From Gemmobacter sp. 24YEA27 (GTDB lineage Bacteria > Pseudomonadota > Alphaproteobacteria > Rhodobacterales > Rhodobacteraceae), in assembly GCF_030052995.1 (NCBI RefSeq), contig NZ_JASJPW010000004.1:62001-126000 (forward strand): DNA of 64,000 nucleotides, written 5' to 3'. The first letter of the stretch is position 1. Each line of letters starts with the position of its first letter. Below, piece by piece: positions 27,899 through 36,028 of the stretch. Made by a program: the position numbers and the translations under genes. The notes under the pieces were generated by a model. It searched no databases. It had not been told where the DNA came from and saw only the letters and a list, made by a program, of their open reading frames with translations.

Positions 27899-28593
27899 GG
27901 GGTGCCCTCCTGGTAGGCGGCAGGCTCTGCCTGATCCGCCGGGCCGGCGGTGCCTGAAAGATCGCTGAAATCGGGCGGGCTGGCCGGATCATAGGCCAGC
28001 ACTTCAAACCGCATCCCGGCATAGCCGATGCCCGAGAATTCGGCAGAGGTGCCGTGGTAGAGGCCGGGCGCTGAAGCCTCGATCCGCAGGAGGTTGTCGC
28101 GGCCGGGCAGGGCGTCCATCTTGCCCGCCAGTTGCGGCACCCAGAAGGCGTGGATCACGTCTTCCGAGCGGATCACGACATCAATCGGCGTTCCGGCGGG
28201 GATGTAAAGACGACCCTCGGTCCCGATCATCGCCCCGTCCGGGCCGGGCTGGTTAAAGCGCCAGTTCCATTGGCGCGCGATGGCTTCGACACGGACAACA
28301 TCCGCGACTGGGCGGGCCTGGATCCGCTCGCCCACCCAGATGCCTGCACCGACCACCGCGATCAGAACGGCAAAGCTGAAGCCAAGACCCATCCCCCTGA
28401 TCCAGAAGCTTTCCGCGGGCGGGCGGACGCCCTGCCGCGCAAAGCCGCGCCAGACCAGTACCAGCACCAGAAGGGTGATCAGTGTGGCGCCTGTCAGCAT
28501 CGCCCACCAGAGGGTCGCGATGTCAGCGGCCGCAGGCCCCTGAGGCGAAAGCGTCGAAAGCGGCCCGCCACATCCGGCCAGCGCCGGAACCAT
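27895..28593 (-). CDS. Heme-copper oxidase subunit II lacking CuA ligands (quinol-oxidase-like)
   Basis: Two membrane segments (LWWAMLTGATLITLLVLVLV and GLGFSFAVLIAVVGAGIWV) are followed by a periplasmic cupredoxin domain with RQWNWRF and DVIHAFWVPQL. Where cytochrome c oxidases have Cys-x3-Cys-x3-His-x2-Met, this protein reads TSAEFSGIGYAGM: both Cys are Ser and the second His is Tyr. It therefore cannot hold CuA, as in CyoA-type quinol oxidases. A lipobox-like LAGC sits near the start. ATG 28593 leaves only 7 residues before that Cys; no upstream ATG is in frame, so the true start may be a non-ATG codon further out. Confidence 0.8.
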   Translation of the reverse strand: MVPALAGCGGPLSTLSPQGPAAADIATLWWAMLTGATLITLLVLVLVWRGFARQGVRPPAESFWIRGMGLGFSFAVLIAVVGAGIWVGERIQARPVADVVRVEAIARQWNWRFNQPGPDGAMIGTEGRLYIPAGTPIDVVIRSEDVIHAFWVPQLAGKMDALPGRDNLLRIEASAPGLYHGTSAEFSGIGYAGMRFEVLAYDPASPPDFSDLSGTAGPADQAEPAAYQEGTP

Positions 28594-28610
28594 CAGCGCC
28601 GCCGCTGGTT
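28586..28610 (+). promoter_or_regulatory. Putative sigma-EcfG promoter of the DUF2231 gene
   Basis: GGAAC (28586-28590), 16 bases, GGTT (28607-28610), 31 bases before ATG 28642. It overlaps the 5' end of the divergent oxidase subunit II gene. Confidence 0.5.
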
Positions 28611-28641
28611 TTCCAAAGGGTACAGAGGAGGAAATTCGCAG

Positions 28642-29184
28642 ATGACACAGGCCAGACGACCCCGCCGCGGGCTGCGTGACCCGATCCATGAACATCGCAG
28701 CTTTCACCGGACGGAATCGAAGATCGCGGTGGCGGGCCACCCGATCCATGCCATGCTGGTGGCCTTCCCCATCGCGCTTTGCGTCAGCACGCTGGGCGCA
28801 GATGCGCTTTACTGGTGGACCGGGGATCTCTTCTGGCCGCGCGCGGCGCTCTGGGCGGCAGGGGTTGGTTTCGGGATGGGTATCCTTGCCGGTGTGGCGG
28901 GCACCGCCGAATTGTTGCTGGTGCCGGGTATCCGTATCCGCGCCGCCAGCTGGACGCATTTCATCCTCGCGGTGATGCTGCTGTCGGTGCTCGGTGCGAA
29001 TTGGGGAATGCGGCTCGCAGATCCCGTCGGCGCGGTACTGCCCTGGGGCTTTCTTGTATCGCTGCTCGCGACCGGGATGACTGCGATGACCGGCTGGCAT
29101 GGCGGCAAGCTGGTTTTCGACTACGGGCTGGGAACGCAGAACGATCATGATGCGCCTCCTCCTCCGCGTGGCGCGAGGAACTGA
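28642..29184 (+). CDS. DUF2231-type four-helix membrane protein
   Basis: This 180-residue protein has a basic N-terminal tail, then VAGHPIHAMLVAFPIALCV (the HPIH motif of this family), three further membrane segments, and a soluble C-terminus with the GWHGGKLVFDYG motif. The two His motifs may bind a metal or haem; the biochemical role is not known. ATG 28642 follows GAGGAGGAAAT. It is divergent from the oxidase operon, with its own EcfG-type promoter, and its end overlaps the convergent CopD-like gene by 40 bases. Confidence 0.75.
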   Translation: MTQARRPRRGLRDPIHEHRSFHRTESKIAVAGHPIHAMLVAFPIALCVSTLGADALYWWTGDLFWPRAALWAAGVGFGMGILAGVAGTAELLLVPGIRIRAASWTHFILAVMLLSVLGANWGMRLADPVGAVLPWGFLVSLLATGMTAMTGWHGGKLVFDYGLGTQNDHDAPPPPRGARN

Positions 29185-29627
29185 TCCGGGATCAACCCGC
29201 GCAGTGGCGTGAGGTCGGGCTTGCCGAGAACCAGCGCCAGCACAACTGCGATCAGCGGCAGCACCAGAAGCAGTCCTGTAAGCGGCGCGGCCTGCCAGTG
29301 GCTGCGTTTCTCTTCGCCCGAGCGCTGGATCAGGTGGCCGAACCAGACATGCACCAGCACCATGGCCGCGACGAAAGCCAGTTTCACCAGCAGCCATGGC
29401 GCGAAAACCTGTGCCGCGAAGATCAGCGCAGTGCCGGCAATGATTGTCACCAGCGCGGCGGGCGTCGCAAAGGCAATATAGCCGATATGGGTCACAAGCC
29501 GGAAATGCGCATATTGACGCTGGTTCTGTGCGCGGCCATGGGCTTTCATCAGAAGCGGCAGCGCGATCAGGCTTGCGCACCAGCAGGCGAGCGCTGCGAC
29601 ATGCAGGAATTTCAGCGCGGCAATCAT
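29145..29627 (-). CDS. CopD/HemJ-like four-helix membrane protein
   Basis: 160 residues, four membrane segments: LKFLHVAALACWCASLIALPLL (with the conserved His of this family), HIGYIAFATPAALVTIIAGT, WLLVKLAFVAAMVLVHVWFG and LLLVLPLIAVVLALVLG. The His residues near the ends of helices 1 and 3 suggest haem or copper binding. It overlaps the CtaG-like gene by ATGA, and both precede the oxidase operon on the same strand, so an oxidase-assembly role is likely but unproven. Confidence 0.65.
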   Translation of the reverse strand: MIAALKFLHVAALACWCASLIALPLLMKAHGRAQNQRQYAHFRLVTHIGYIAFATPAALVTIIAGTALIFAAQVFAPWLLVKLAFVAAMVLVHVWFGHLIQRSGEEKRSHWQAAPLTGLLLVLPLIAVVLALVLGKPDLTPLRGLIPDQFLAPRGGGGAS

Positions 29628-30358
29628 GCGACCTGCCCCACGCGCCAGGCGCGCCTCAGCATGATCGCGGCGACCATTGCCAGCGGCAGCAGCCCGGGCA
29701 CCCACATGATCAGCCCGGCGGTTTGCTGATCCGTAAGCGGCTCGATCCCCCAGGCCAGCGGTGCTGCCATATGTTCAGTATAAAGGAGCCGGTTCGAGAA
29801 GGTCAGCACCGCCCCGATCAGCCCCATTACCCCCGCAAGCGCGCCGGTCAGCGCCGCATTGACCAGAACCGCGCCCGCGTCGCGATCCGCCGGAAAAAAG
29901 GCAGAGGACCAGAAGGCCCAGGCCGGCAGCAACAGGGCGAATTGAAGCAGCCAGTATATCCCGGCGCTGTCCCATGCCGCGCTGTAGACTGCGGGAATAT
30001 GCCAGAGAACCAGGGCGACTGCGGTCAGGAAAAACGCGACCGGCGCGCCGAACCAGCGCAGGGGCAGGCAGAGCGCGAGCAGCGGCGCGGCGAGACTGAC
30101 GAGCAGCAGGTGATGGAGGGATCTGGCGCTGAAAAGGGCGGTGGTCATGGCGCAAAGCGGCGAGACGAACGCAATGACAAGCGCGCCCCAGGCCATCAGG
30201 AAAATACCCCGGCCCTCAGCGCGCAGAAGACCGAAGATCAGTGCCGCCAGCATAGCCGTCAGGAGACCCGGATGAAAATTCCAGCTGCTCAGCAGCGCGG
30301 CCGGGTCTGGCGCAGGGCCGCACCAGGGAACCGGGTCCGGCAGTCCTGTTCTGTCCAT
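29624..30358 (-). CDS. ctaG: CtaG-type (caa3 class) cytochrome oxidase assembly membrane protein
   Basis: 244 residues, about seven membrane segments, with the family features FHPGLLTAMLAALIFG near the N-terminus, SARSLHHLLLVSLAAPLLALC and LWHIPAVYSAAW. ATG 30358 follows AGGAGA. This CtaG family is distinct from the Cox11-type copper chaperone and accompanies caa3-like and quinol heme-copper oxidases. It is coupled to the CopD-like gene by a 4-base overlap. Presumed role: delivering copper or maturing subunit I. Confidence 0.8.
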   Translation of the reverse strand: MDRTGLPDPVPWCGPAPDPAALLSSWNFHPGLLTAMLAALIFGLLRAEGRGIFLMAWGALVIAFVSPLCAMTTALFSARSLHHLLLVSLAAPLLALCLPLRWFGAPVAFFLTAVALVLWHIPAVYSAAWDSAGIYWLLQFALLLPAWAFWSSAFFPADRDAGAVLVNAALTGALAGVMGLIGAVLTFSNRLLYTEHMAAPLAWGIEPLTDQQTAGLIMWVPGLLPLAMVAAIMLRRAWRVGQVA

Positions 30359-30445
30359 GAAAGCGTTCTCCTGAAATATTTCCGTGGCCGCCCGGTAATG
30401 TAACGCGCAATTGCGCAGCAGGTTTCCCACTCGCGCCCGGAGCGA

Positions 30446-31003
30446 TCAGCGCCGCCAGGCCCCGGTCTGATGCGCGCGGCGTAAATCGGGCAGCGAACTG
30501 GCATCGGTCTGCGCCAGGGCCGCTTCCACCATGCCTCGGTAAGCCTCCGGGAAACGCACGGCGACAGCAACGCCGCCGCGCCGGAACGTCTCAGTGTAGA
30601 GATCCGCATCCTCTTCCTGGATGCCAAGATCGACCAGCGCCCCGAAAGAAGCCCCGGCCAGCGCGCCGCCCGCCGCGCCGGTCAGCGCCGTCACCAGCCA
30701 CCCGCCGGCGGCGACCGGGCCAAGGCCGGGAATGGCGATAAACCCAAGCCCTGCGAGAAGGCCCGCACTGCCACCCACCGCCGCGCCGAGCGCCCCACCC
30801 GCCGCTGTCGCAGGGGCGGGTTCAGGGATCTGGGTCTTTTCGCCCGTGACCGGATCACGTTCGATCCGCATATCGCGGTAGTCCCTGAGGGCATCCCCGC
30901 CAAGAATCGACGGCTCGACCGAGGGCAAGGCAAGCGCCTCGATATGCTCAACGGCACGCATTGCGGCGGCGTGATCTTGGTACAGCCGGGTCATTACGGG
31001 CAT
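30446..31003 (-). CDS. Glycine-zipper general-stress-type protein (paralogue of 22987-23580)
   Basis: 185 residues with the same layout as the gene at 22987: N-terminal PVMTRLYQDHAAAMRAVEHI, a central GxxxG-rich hydrophobic region (AAGGALGAAVGGSAGLLAGLG, then FIAIPGLGPVAAGGWLVTAL), and a C-terminal VAVAVRFPEAYRGMVEAAL. ATG 31003 follows GGGGAGA. An EcfG-type promoter lies about 88 bases upstream. The two paralogues with the same promoter type suggest an envelope or membrane-associated stress function. Confidence 0.75.
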   Translation of the reverse strand: MPVMTRLYQDHAAAMRAVEHIEALALPSVEPSILGGDALRDYRDMRIERDPVTGEKTQIPEPAPATAAGGALGAAVGGSAGLLAGLGFIAIPGLGPVAAGGWLVTALTGAAGGALAGASFGALVDLGIQEEDADLYTETFRRGGVAVAVRFPEAYRGMVEAALAQTDASSLPDLRRAHQTGAWRR

Positions 31004-31090
31004 GTCATTCTCCCCCCTTCCGGACAAAGTGGTCTCCTGGCGGCCCACCCTCAGCTGTCCAGACGTCAAAGGCGGCGCATCAGGGGGAGA

Positions 31091-31115
31091 AACCCATTGG
31101 CCCGCGATTTGTTCC
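31091..31115 (-). promoter_or_regulatory. Putative sigma-EcfG promoter of the second glycine-zipper gene
   Basis: On the minus strand GGAAC (31115-31111), 16 bases, GGTT (31094-31091), identical in form to the boxes at 22331, 28586 and 31208. Confidence 0.5.
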
Positions 31116-31207
31116 AAAGTGATCCCGCCCTGCGCGGTATTGACCCGCTTTTGTTCCGCTCCACCGCAGCCGGGAGGCGAAAAAGCGCTCTATGCCCGGT
31201 CGTGACG

Positions 31208-31232
31208 GGAACAGAGCCTGCCGCAGCGGGTT
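31208..31232 (+). promoter_or_regulatory. Putative sigma-EcfG promoter of the 31285-32677 operon
   Basis: GGAAC (31208-31212), 16 bases, GGTT (31229-31232), 53 bases before ATG 31285. It is back-to-back with the box at 31091. Confidence 0.5.
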
Positions 31233-31284
31233 TGCTTCCTGTGCCGGACACCATTCCGGCCTCACATCAGACGGAGGATTTACA

Positions 31285-31551
31285 ATGCCACATGGGGGCG
31301 AAGATCCCGATCTGCCGGTCACACCGGTTCCACCCGCAGGCCCGGATGTACCGCAGGATCCGCCCGATACTCCGGTACAGGACCCAAGTCCGGGCCGCCG
31401 CGGCCCCGATATCCCGCAACTCCCCGATGTCGGAGACCCTATACCGGCGCCAGATCGGCCCGAGGGCCCGGTCGCCTCTTCCCGGCACGGCGGGGCAGGA
31501 GCCTTGCAAGCCCGGTCCGCCACCGCCGCGTCAGGGCAGTGCGCGTGCTGA
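31285..31551 (+). CDS. Small Pro/Asp-rich hypothetical protein
   Basis: 88 residues, almost entirely Pro, Asp and Gly in short repeats (DLPVTPVPPAGPDVPQDPPD, then PDIPQLPDVGDPIPAPD), certainly disordered. ATG 31285 follows GGAGG. The last 25 residues change composition (Arg/Ala/Ser/Cys), which may mean a late frameshift at about 31480. No signal peptide. It is first gene of a probable EcfG-controlled operon with the peptidoglycan-binding protein and a small membrane protein. Confidence 0.55.
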   Translation: MPHGGEDPDLPVTPVPPAGPDVPQDPPDTPVQDPSPGRRGPDIPQLPDVGDPIPAPDRPEGPVASSRHGGAGALQARSATAASGQCAC

Positions 31552-31604
31552 GGCGGTCTTGTGCCATGACAGGGCGCACGGCGCCTGACCAAAGGAGGAA
31601 CACT

Positions 31605-32384
31605 ATGAGGAAGTCAGTCTCTGTACTTGCGATTTTCGTCTGTCTCGGGGGGCAGTCTCCGGCACAGGCCCAGGGTGACCTGGAAGGTATCATCTCGGGC
31701 GTTGCACAGGGCCTGCTGGTGCAGGAGCTTGACCGCCAGGCCGGCGCCGAGGCGCGGCAGGCGGGAACGCTGAATGGCTGGCGTGCCTATCTGCAACGCT
31801 TCCCAAATGGTCTTTCCCGTGCCGAGGCGGAGCGCGAAATCGCGCGGCTTGGCGGTGTGGTCCGACCTGCCGACCCGACGCCCCTGCCCGCACCTGCGCC
31901 TTCCGACAGTGCCAGCAGTGCAGAAGCGGCACTGGCACTGAGCCGCGACCAGCGGCGCCAGATCCAGAGCCAGCTGACCTCGCTCGGCTATGACGCCGGG
32001 GTGGCGGATGGGCTCTGGGGGCGCAAGACCCGCGACGCCATACGGCGCTGGCAGACGGCAAACGGGGTGGCCGCCAGCGGTTATGTGACCGACCGCCAGG
32101 TCCGCCAGCTTCGTGAACAGGCCGGAACGGTATTGCCGCCCGAGGATCCTGTCGCCATGGACGACCGGGCAGAGGAACGCCTCCTCGGGCTGACGGTCTC
32201 TGAACGCCGCGACCTTCAGCGCCGCCTGACGGTGCTCGGCTACAACACGCGGGGCGCCGATGGTGTTCTGGGTCAGAACAGCCGCAATGCCATCGCGGCC
32301 TGGCAGCGGGACGAAGGGCTGCGGGCCAGCGGCTATATCACCGCCGACCAGCTGCGCGAACTGCGCCGGCAGAGCGGCGGGTGA
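31605..32384 (+). CDS. Exported protein with two peptidoglycan-binding (PG_binding_1) domains
   Basis: Signal peptide at residues 1-23 (SVSVLAIFVCLGGQSPAQAQ). A coiled region follows (LDRQAGAEARQAGTLNGWRA), a Pro linker, and then two PG_binding_1 repeats: RDQRRQIQSQLTSLGYDAG with ADGLWGRKTRDAIRRWQ, and RRDLQRRLTVLGYNTRGADG with LGQNSRNAIAAWQ. 259 residues, no enzyme domain. It probably anchors to the cell wall in the periplasm. ATG 31605 follows AAAGGAGGA. Confidence 0.8.
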   Translation: MRKSVSVLAIFVCLGGQSPAQAQGDLEGIISGVAQGLLVQELDRQAGAEARQAGTLNGWRAYLQRFPNGLSRAEAEREIARLGGVVRPADPTPLPAPAPSDSASSAEAALALSRDQRRQIQSQLTSLGYDAGVADGLWGRKTRDAIRRWQTANGVAASGYVTDRQVRQLREQAGTVLPPEDPVAMDDRAEERLLGLTVSERRDLQRRLTVLGYNTRGADGVLGQNSRNAIAAWQRDEGLRASGYITADQLRELRRQSGG

Positions 32385-32434
32385 AAACCGGCACCCGGGG
32401 GGATGCCCTGAACCTGATATGAAAGGAGAAGAGG

Positions 32435-32677
32435 ATGTTTCCCTGGCTTCGCCTGCTGCTCGTGCATCTCTGGGCGGCCTGCATCGCCGGAACGGTGGTG
32501 ATCGCGGGTCTCGCGCTTGGCTATTATAATGCGGGAACCTTTGTCATCGCGGCCCTGACCGGGCTGCTGCCTGGCGTTCCGGCAGGCCTTCTGAACTGGA
32601 TCTGGCTGCGCCCGAACCGGTCACGCGAGATCGGCTGGACCTGGCCCATCGCACGTTTTATCCGCCGCGCGACGTAA
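32435..32677 (+). CDS. Small two-helix membrane protein
   Basis: 80 residues with two hydrophobic helices (LRLLLVHLWAACIAGTVVIAG and FVIAALTGLLPGVPAGLLNW) and a basic, Trp-rich tail (IWLRPNRSREIGWTWPIARF). ATG 32435 follows AAGGAGAAG. It is last gene of the EcfG-promoter operon; a strong hairpin lies between it and the convergent otsA. Function unknown; not related to a family I recognise. Confidence 0.6.
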   Translation: MFPWLRLLLVHLWAACIAGTVVIAGLALGYYNAGTFVIAALTGLLPGVPAGLLNWIWLRPNRSREIGWTWPIARFIRRAT

Positions 32678-32726
32678 GGGTCTCTTGCCGTTATGTGACA
32701 GTGGCGGGCCTTTCGGTATTTGGCAC

Positions 32727-32752
32727 CCGGGTCAGACAACAGTCTGACCCGG
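32727..32752. terminator. Bidirectional hairpin between the small membrane gene and otsA
   Basis: Perfect 11-bp stem (32727-32737 with 32742-32752) and a 4-base loop AACA. It overlaps the last codons and stop of the otsA frame on the minus strand. No long T-run on either side, so it may work as a transcript-end stabiliser rather than a full terminator. Confidence 0.6.
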
Positions 32753-34167
32753 CGCGCGGCGGTCAACCTCGGCCTGAGAGGCGAAAGCGGGGCGATCCTC
32801 CCCAAGCTGCGCCATAAAGCTCCGGCACCAGGCAAATACATCATGTTCCGCCAACACCGCTGACATAGCGGCATGGCGCGCCTTACGCTCTTCGCGGGGC
32901 ATTGCAACCGCCTGCGCAATGGCACGCGTGATGGTTTCGTCATCATAAGGGTTGACCAGCAGCGCGCCGTCCCGCAGCTCGGCTGCGGCCCCGGCGAAGC
33001 GCGACAGGATCAGAGTGCCGGGATCCTCGGGATCCTGGGCCGCGACATATTCCTTTGCCACCAGATTCATGCCGTCGCGCAGGGGCGTGACCAGCCCGAT
33101 CCGGGCAATGCGGTACAGCCCCGCCAGCGTCTGCTGGCCAAAGGCGCGGTTCACATAGCGCACCGGCATCCAGTCAAGCCGGCTGTGCATGCCATTGATC
33201 TGTCCGGCCAGACCGGCCACTTCCTGGCGCAATGTGTCATATTGCGCGACGCCTTCGCGCGTCTGCGGTGTAACCTGCAAATATGTCACCCGGCCCAGCC
33301 ATTCCGGACTGGATTCAAGAAAACGGCCAAAGGCATGCATGCGCTGCGGCAGGCCCTTGGTATAATCAAGCCGGTCGACACCCATGATCAGCATCCGCCC
33401 CTCGAGCGAGCTGCGGAACTTGCGCATCGCGACATTGCGCACGGCATTCGCGGCGGTACGGCCAAAGGCTGCCGCATCGATGCTGATCGGGAAGGCACCG
33501 ACCTGGAACCGCCGGCCATTGGCGAGATGGGTACCATCCTCGCCCGAAACCGGCTTTGCGATCCCGCTGCGGCTGAGGCAGAGGCTGAAATTCCCGGCAT
33601 CCGGCGCGGTCTGAAAGCCCAGGAGATCATAGCTGGTCATCGCACGCAGCAATGTCTCGCCCACCGGAGGGTAAGAAAAACATCCGGCGCGGGCCAGGGT
33701 ATATGCATGAAAAACCCGATCCTGTTCGTGATCCCCAGTTTTCGCAGTTCGGCCGCCAGCGGGATCAGGTGGTAATCATGGATCCAGATCAGATCGCCTT
33801 CGCGGATCAGAGGCGCAAGACGCCCGGCAAAAAGTCGGTTGACGCGGAAATATCCCTCGGCATCGCGGCGGCTGTAATCTGTGAGGTCGATCCGGTAATG
33901 GCACAAAGGCCAGAGCACGCTGTTTGCAAGGCCATTGTAATATTCCGACAGATCGCGCTCCGACAAATCGCTCAGCGCATAGGTGATCTGGCCTTCCTCA
34001 AAAAGCTTCAGCGGTCCGGGATCGGCCTCGCCAGAGGATTGCCCGGACCAGCCCATCCAGACCCCGCCGCGTTCCTGCAGCGCGGCCCGGACGGCCACCG
34101 CAAGCCCGCCCTGTGGCGGGCGGTCCGGCGCAGGCACACGGTTCGAGACGACGATAAGACGGCTCAC
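32732..34167 (-). CDS. otsA: Trehalose-6-phosphate synthase (one frameshift)
   Basis: GT20 glycosyltransferase joining UDP- or GDP-glucose to glucose-6-phosphate. N-terminus SRLIVVSNRVP, then GGLAVAVRAAL, WPLCHYR, LIWIHDYHLIPLA, MHIPWPAPDVF; after a frame change at about 33660 it continues LLRAMTSYDLLGFQT, MGVDRLDYTKGLPQRM and TPLRDGMNLVAKEYVAAQ with the sugar-nucleotide Glu region. Repaired length about 478 residues, full size. It overlaps the GH15 gene by ATGA. Trehalose protects against osmotic, heat and drying stress and often lies in EcfG regulons; no EcfG box was found before this operon. Confidence 0.85.
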
Positions 34168-36008
34168 AGCACATCCTCCCAGGGGCGCGACAGCGCCATC
34201 GCGGCATTGATCAGCCCGACCATCGAATAGGTCTGCGGGAAATTGCCCCAGAGCTCGCCGCTTTCGACATGGACGCCCTCCGAGAGAAGGCCCAGATGGT
34301 TCCGCCGCGCCAGCACATCGGCGAAGATCCCGCGCGCCTCTTCTTTGCGGCCGGTGCGCACCAGCGCATCGATCAACCAGAAGGTGCAGGCGGTAAAGGC
34401 GGTCTCGGGCGCGCCGAAATCATCGGGGCGGCGGTAGCGGTAGAGGTGGTTTCCGAACCGCAGATCTGCCTCGCAGGCCGCAACCGTAGCCAGAAAGCGC
34501 GGATCATCGGCGGCAATGAACCCGGTCTGCGCCATCAGGAGCAGGCTCGCATCCACCTCATCGCCGCCAAACGCTGCCACGAAGCAGCCGCGCTCAGCGT
34601 TCCAGCCCAGGCGGAAGATTGCCTCGCGGATCTTCGACGCGCTGGCGGACCAGCGCGCGGCCTCGGGCGCGAGGTCCAGCTTGCGCGCGATCCGCGCCAG
34701 CCGGTCGCAGGCGGCCCAGCACATCAGCGCGGAATGGGTATGGACCTCTTCGCGGGTGCGAAACTCCCAAAGCCCCGCATCGGGCTGGTCCCAGCAGGCT
34801 TCGGCCTCGGCCCCCAGCTTTTCCAGCCGGCGGAACAAAGTCTCATCCCCCATATCGGGCAGACGTTCGTCAAAGAAACACTGGATTGCCGCCAGGATGA
34901 CAGAGCCGTAGCCGTCATTCTGCACCTGGGCGAAGGCCGCATTGCCACGCCGGACCGGTCCAAACCCGCGATAGCCCGGCAGGGCGGCGACGATATGCTC
35001 GTCCAGCACCCGCTCCAGCCCGAGGCCGAACAGCGGCTGCATATAGCCGCTGTCAGACCCTGCCGCGAGGTTCGACACATAGCTGAGGTAGTTTTCCATT
35101 GTCCTGGTGGCGTTGAGACTGTTCAGCGCCTGGACGGTGAAATAGCTGTCGCGGAGCCAGCAGAAGCGGTAATCCCAGGTCCGTCCGCTGGCGCCATATT
35201 CCGGGATCGAGGTGGTGAGGGCCGCGACAATCGCCCCGGTTTCCTCGTTCGAGCAGAGCTTCAGCGTGATTGCCGCGCGGATGACCACATCCTGGAAATC
35301 GGCGGGCAGCGCCAGGCTGCGGACCCAGTTCCGCCAGTAATCAGTGGTCTCTTGCAGGAAATGGCGGGCAAGGACCATCGGATGATGCGTCAGGCTCTCA
35401 TCCGGCCCGAGGATAAAAGCCTGCGGATGCTCCAGCAGGAAAGGGGTCTCTGAGAGGATGTAATCGACCGGCGCATCGGTGGTCAGGCGCAGCACCTCCG
35501 GCCCGAGGATATAGCGGATATGGCTGGTGCCGCGCGTCATTCCGGGCGTATTGGTACCATAATCGGATCTTGGCCGCAGAGAAACCGTCAGCCGTGGTGT
35601 GCCGCGCAGCGGCTCGACGATGCGCAGGACGGAATAGCCGCGGAATATGCGGCCATTGCGCAAAAAGCGCGGCGCGAAATCGAGTATCCGCGCCTCATTG
35701 CCGTGTTCATCAGTCAGGATCGTTTCCAGGATGGCGGTATTGCGCAGATAGCGCTGGCGGGCTTCCGTCTGGCGGTCCAGCCGGATGCGCCAGGCGCCGT
35801 CGCGGGCATCGGTTCCCCCGCCCGAGCCGCCGACCAGCAACCCGCAAAAGACCGGATCGCCATCCATGCGCGGCACGCACATCCAGTCCAGTCCGCCGTC
35901 GCAGTCGATCAGCGCCGCAAGGCTGGCATTGCCAATGACGGCGCGATCGAGGCCCGGATCAGTTCTTTGATCAGCACGGGCGCCGTCAGCGAGTGTTTCT
36001 TCTGTCAT
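34164..36008 (-). CDS. GH15 glucoamylase/trehalase-like glycoside hydrolase
   Basis: 614 intact residues. The N-terminal beta domain begins IGNASLAALIDCDGGLDWMCVP; the (alpha/alpha)6 domain has YGASGRTWDYRFCWLRDSYFTV, NDGYGSVILAA, EEVHTHSALMCWAACDRL and the catalytic-base region LLSEGVHVESGELWGNFPQTYSM. This bacterial GH15 branch commonly sits between otsB and otsA, as here, and some members hydrolyse trehalose. There is no signal peptide, so it is cytoplasmic and may tune the trehalose pool. It overlaps otsA and follows otsB by 20 bases. Confidence 0.85.
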   Translation of the reverse strand: MTEETLADGARADQRTDPGLDRAVIGNASLAALIDCDGGLDWMCVPRMDGDPVFCGLLVGGSGGGTDARDGAWRIRLDRQTEARQRYLRNTAILETILTDEHGNEARILDFAPRFLRNGRIFRGYSVLRIVEPLRGTPRLTVSLRPRSDYGTNTPGMTRGTSHIRYILGPEVLRLTTDAPVDYILSETPFLLEHPQAFILGPDESLTHHPMVLARHFLQETTDYWRNWVRSLALPADFQDVVIRAAITLKLCSNEETGAIVAALTTSIPEYGASGRTWDYRFCWLRDSYFTVQALNSLNATRTMENYLSYVSNLAAGSDSGYMQPLFGLGLERVLDEHIVAALPGYRGFGPVRRGNAAFAQVQNDGYGSVILAAIQCFFDERLPDMGDETLFRRLEKLGAEAEACWDQPDAGLWEFRTREEVHTHSALMCWAACDRLARIARKLDLAPEAARWSASASKIREAIFRLGWNAERGCFVAAFGGDEVDASLLLMAQTGFIAADDPRFLATVAACEADLRFGNHLYRYRRPDDFGAPETAFTACTFWLIDALVRTGRKEEARGIFADVLARRNHLGLLSEGVHVESGELWGNFPQTYSMVGLINAAMALSRPWEDVL

Positions 36009-36028
36009 AAACCTCAGTCTCCTGCGCT

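Noticed and set aside
29444..30403. 319-residue plus-strand frame opposite the CtaG-like gene
   Set aside because: Composition is Arg/Gln/Gly-rich with no motifs; it is a shadow of the intact seven-helix membrane protein on the minus strand.
34269..35453. 394-residue plus-strand frame opposite the GH15 gene
   Set aside because: GH15 catalytic blocks are on the minus strand; the plus frame has no recognisable fold.
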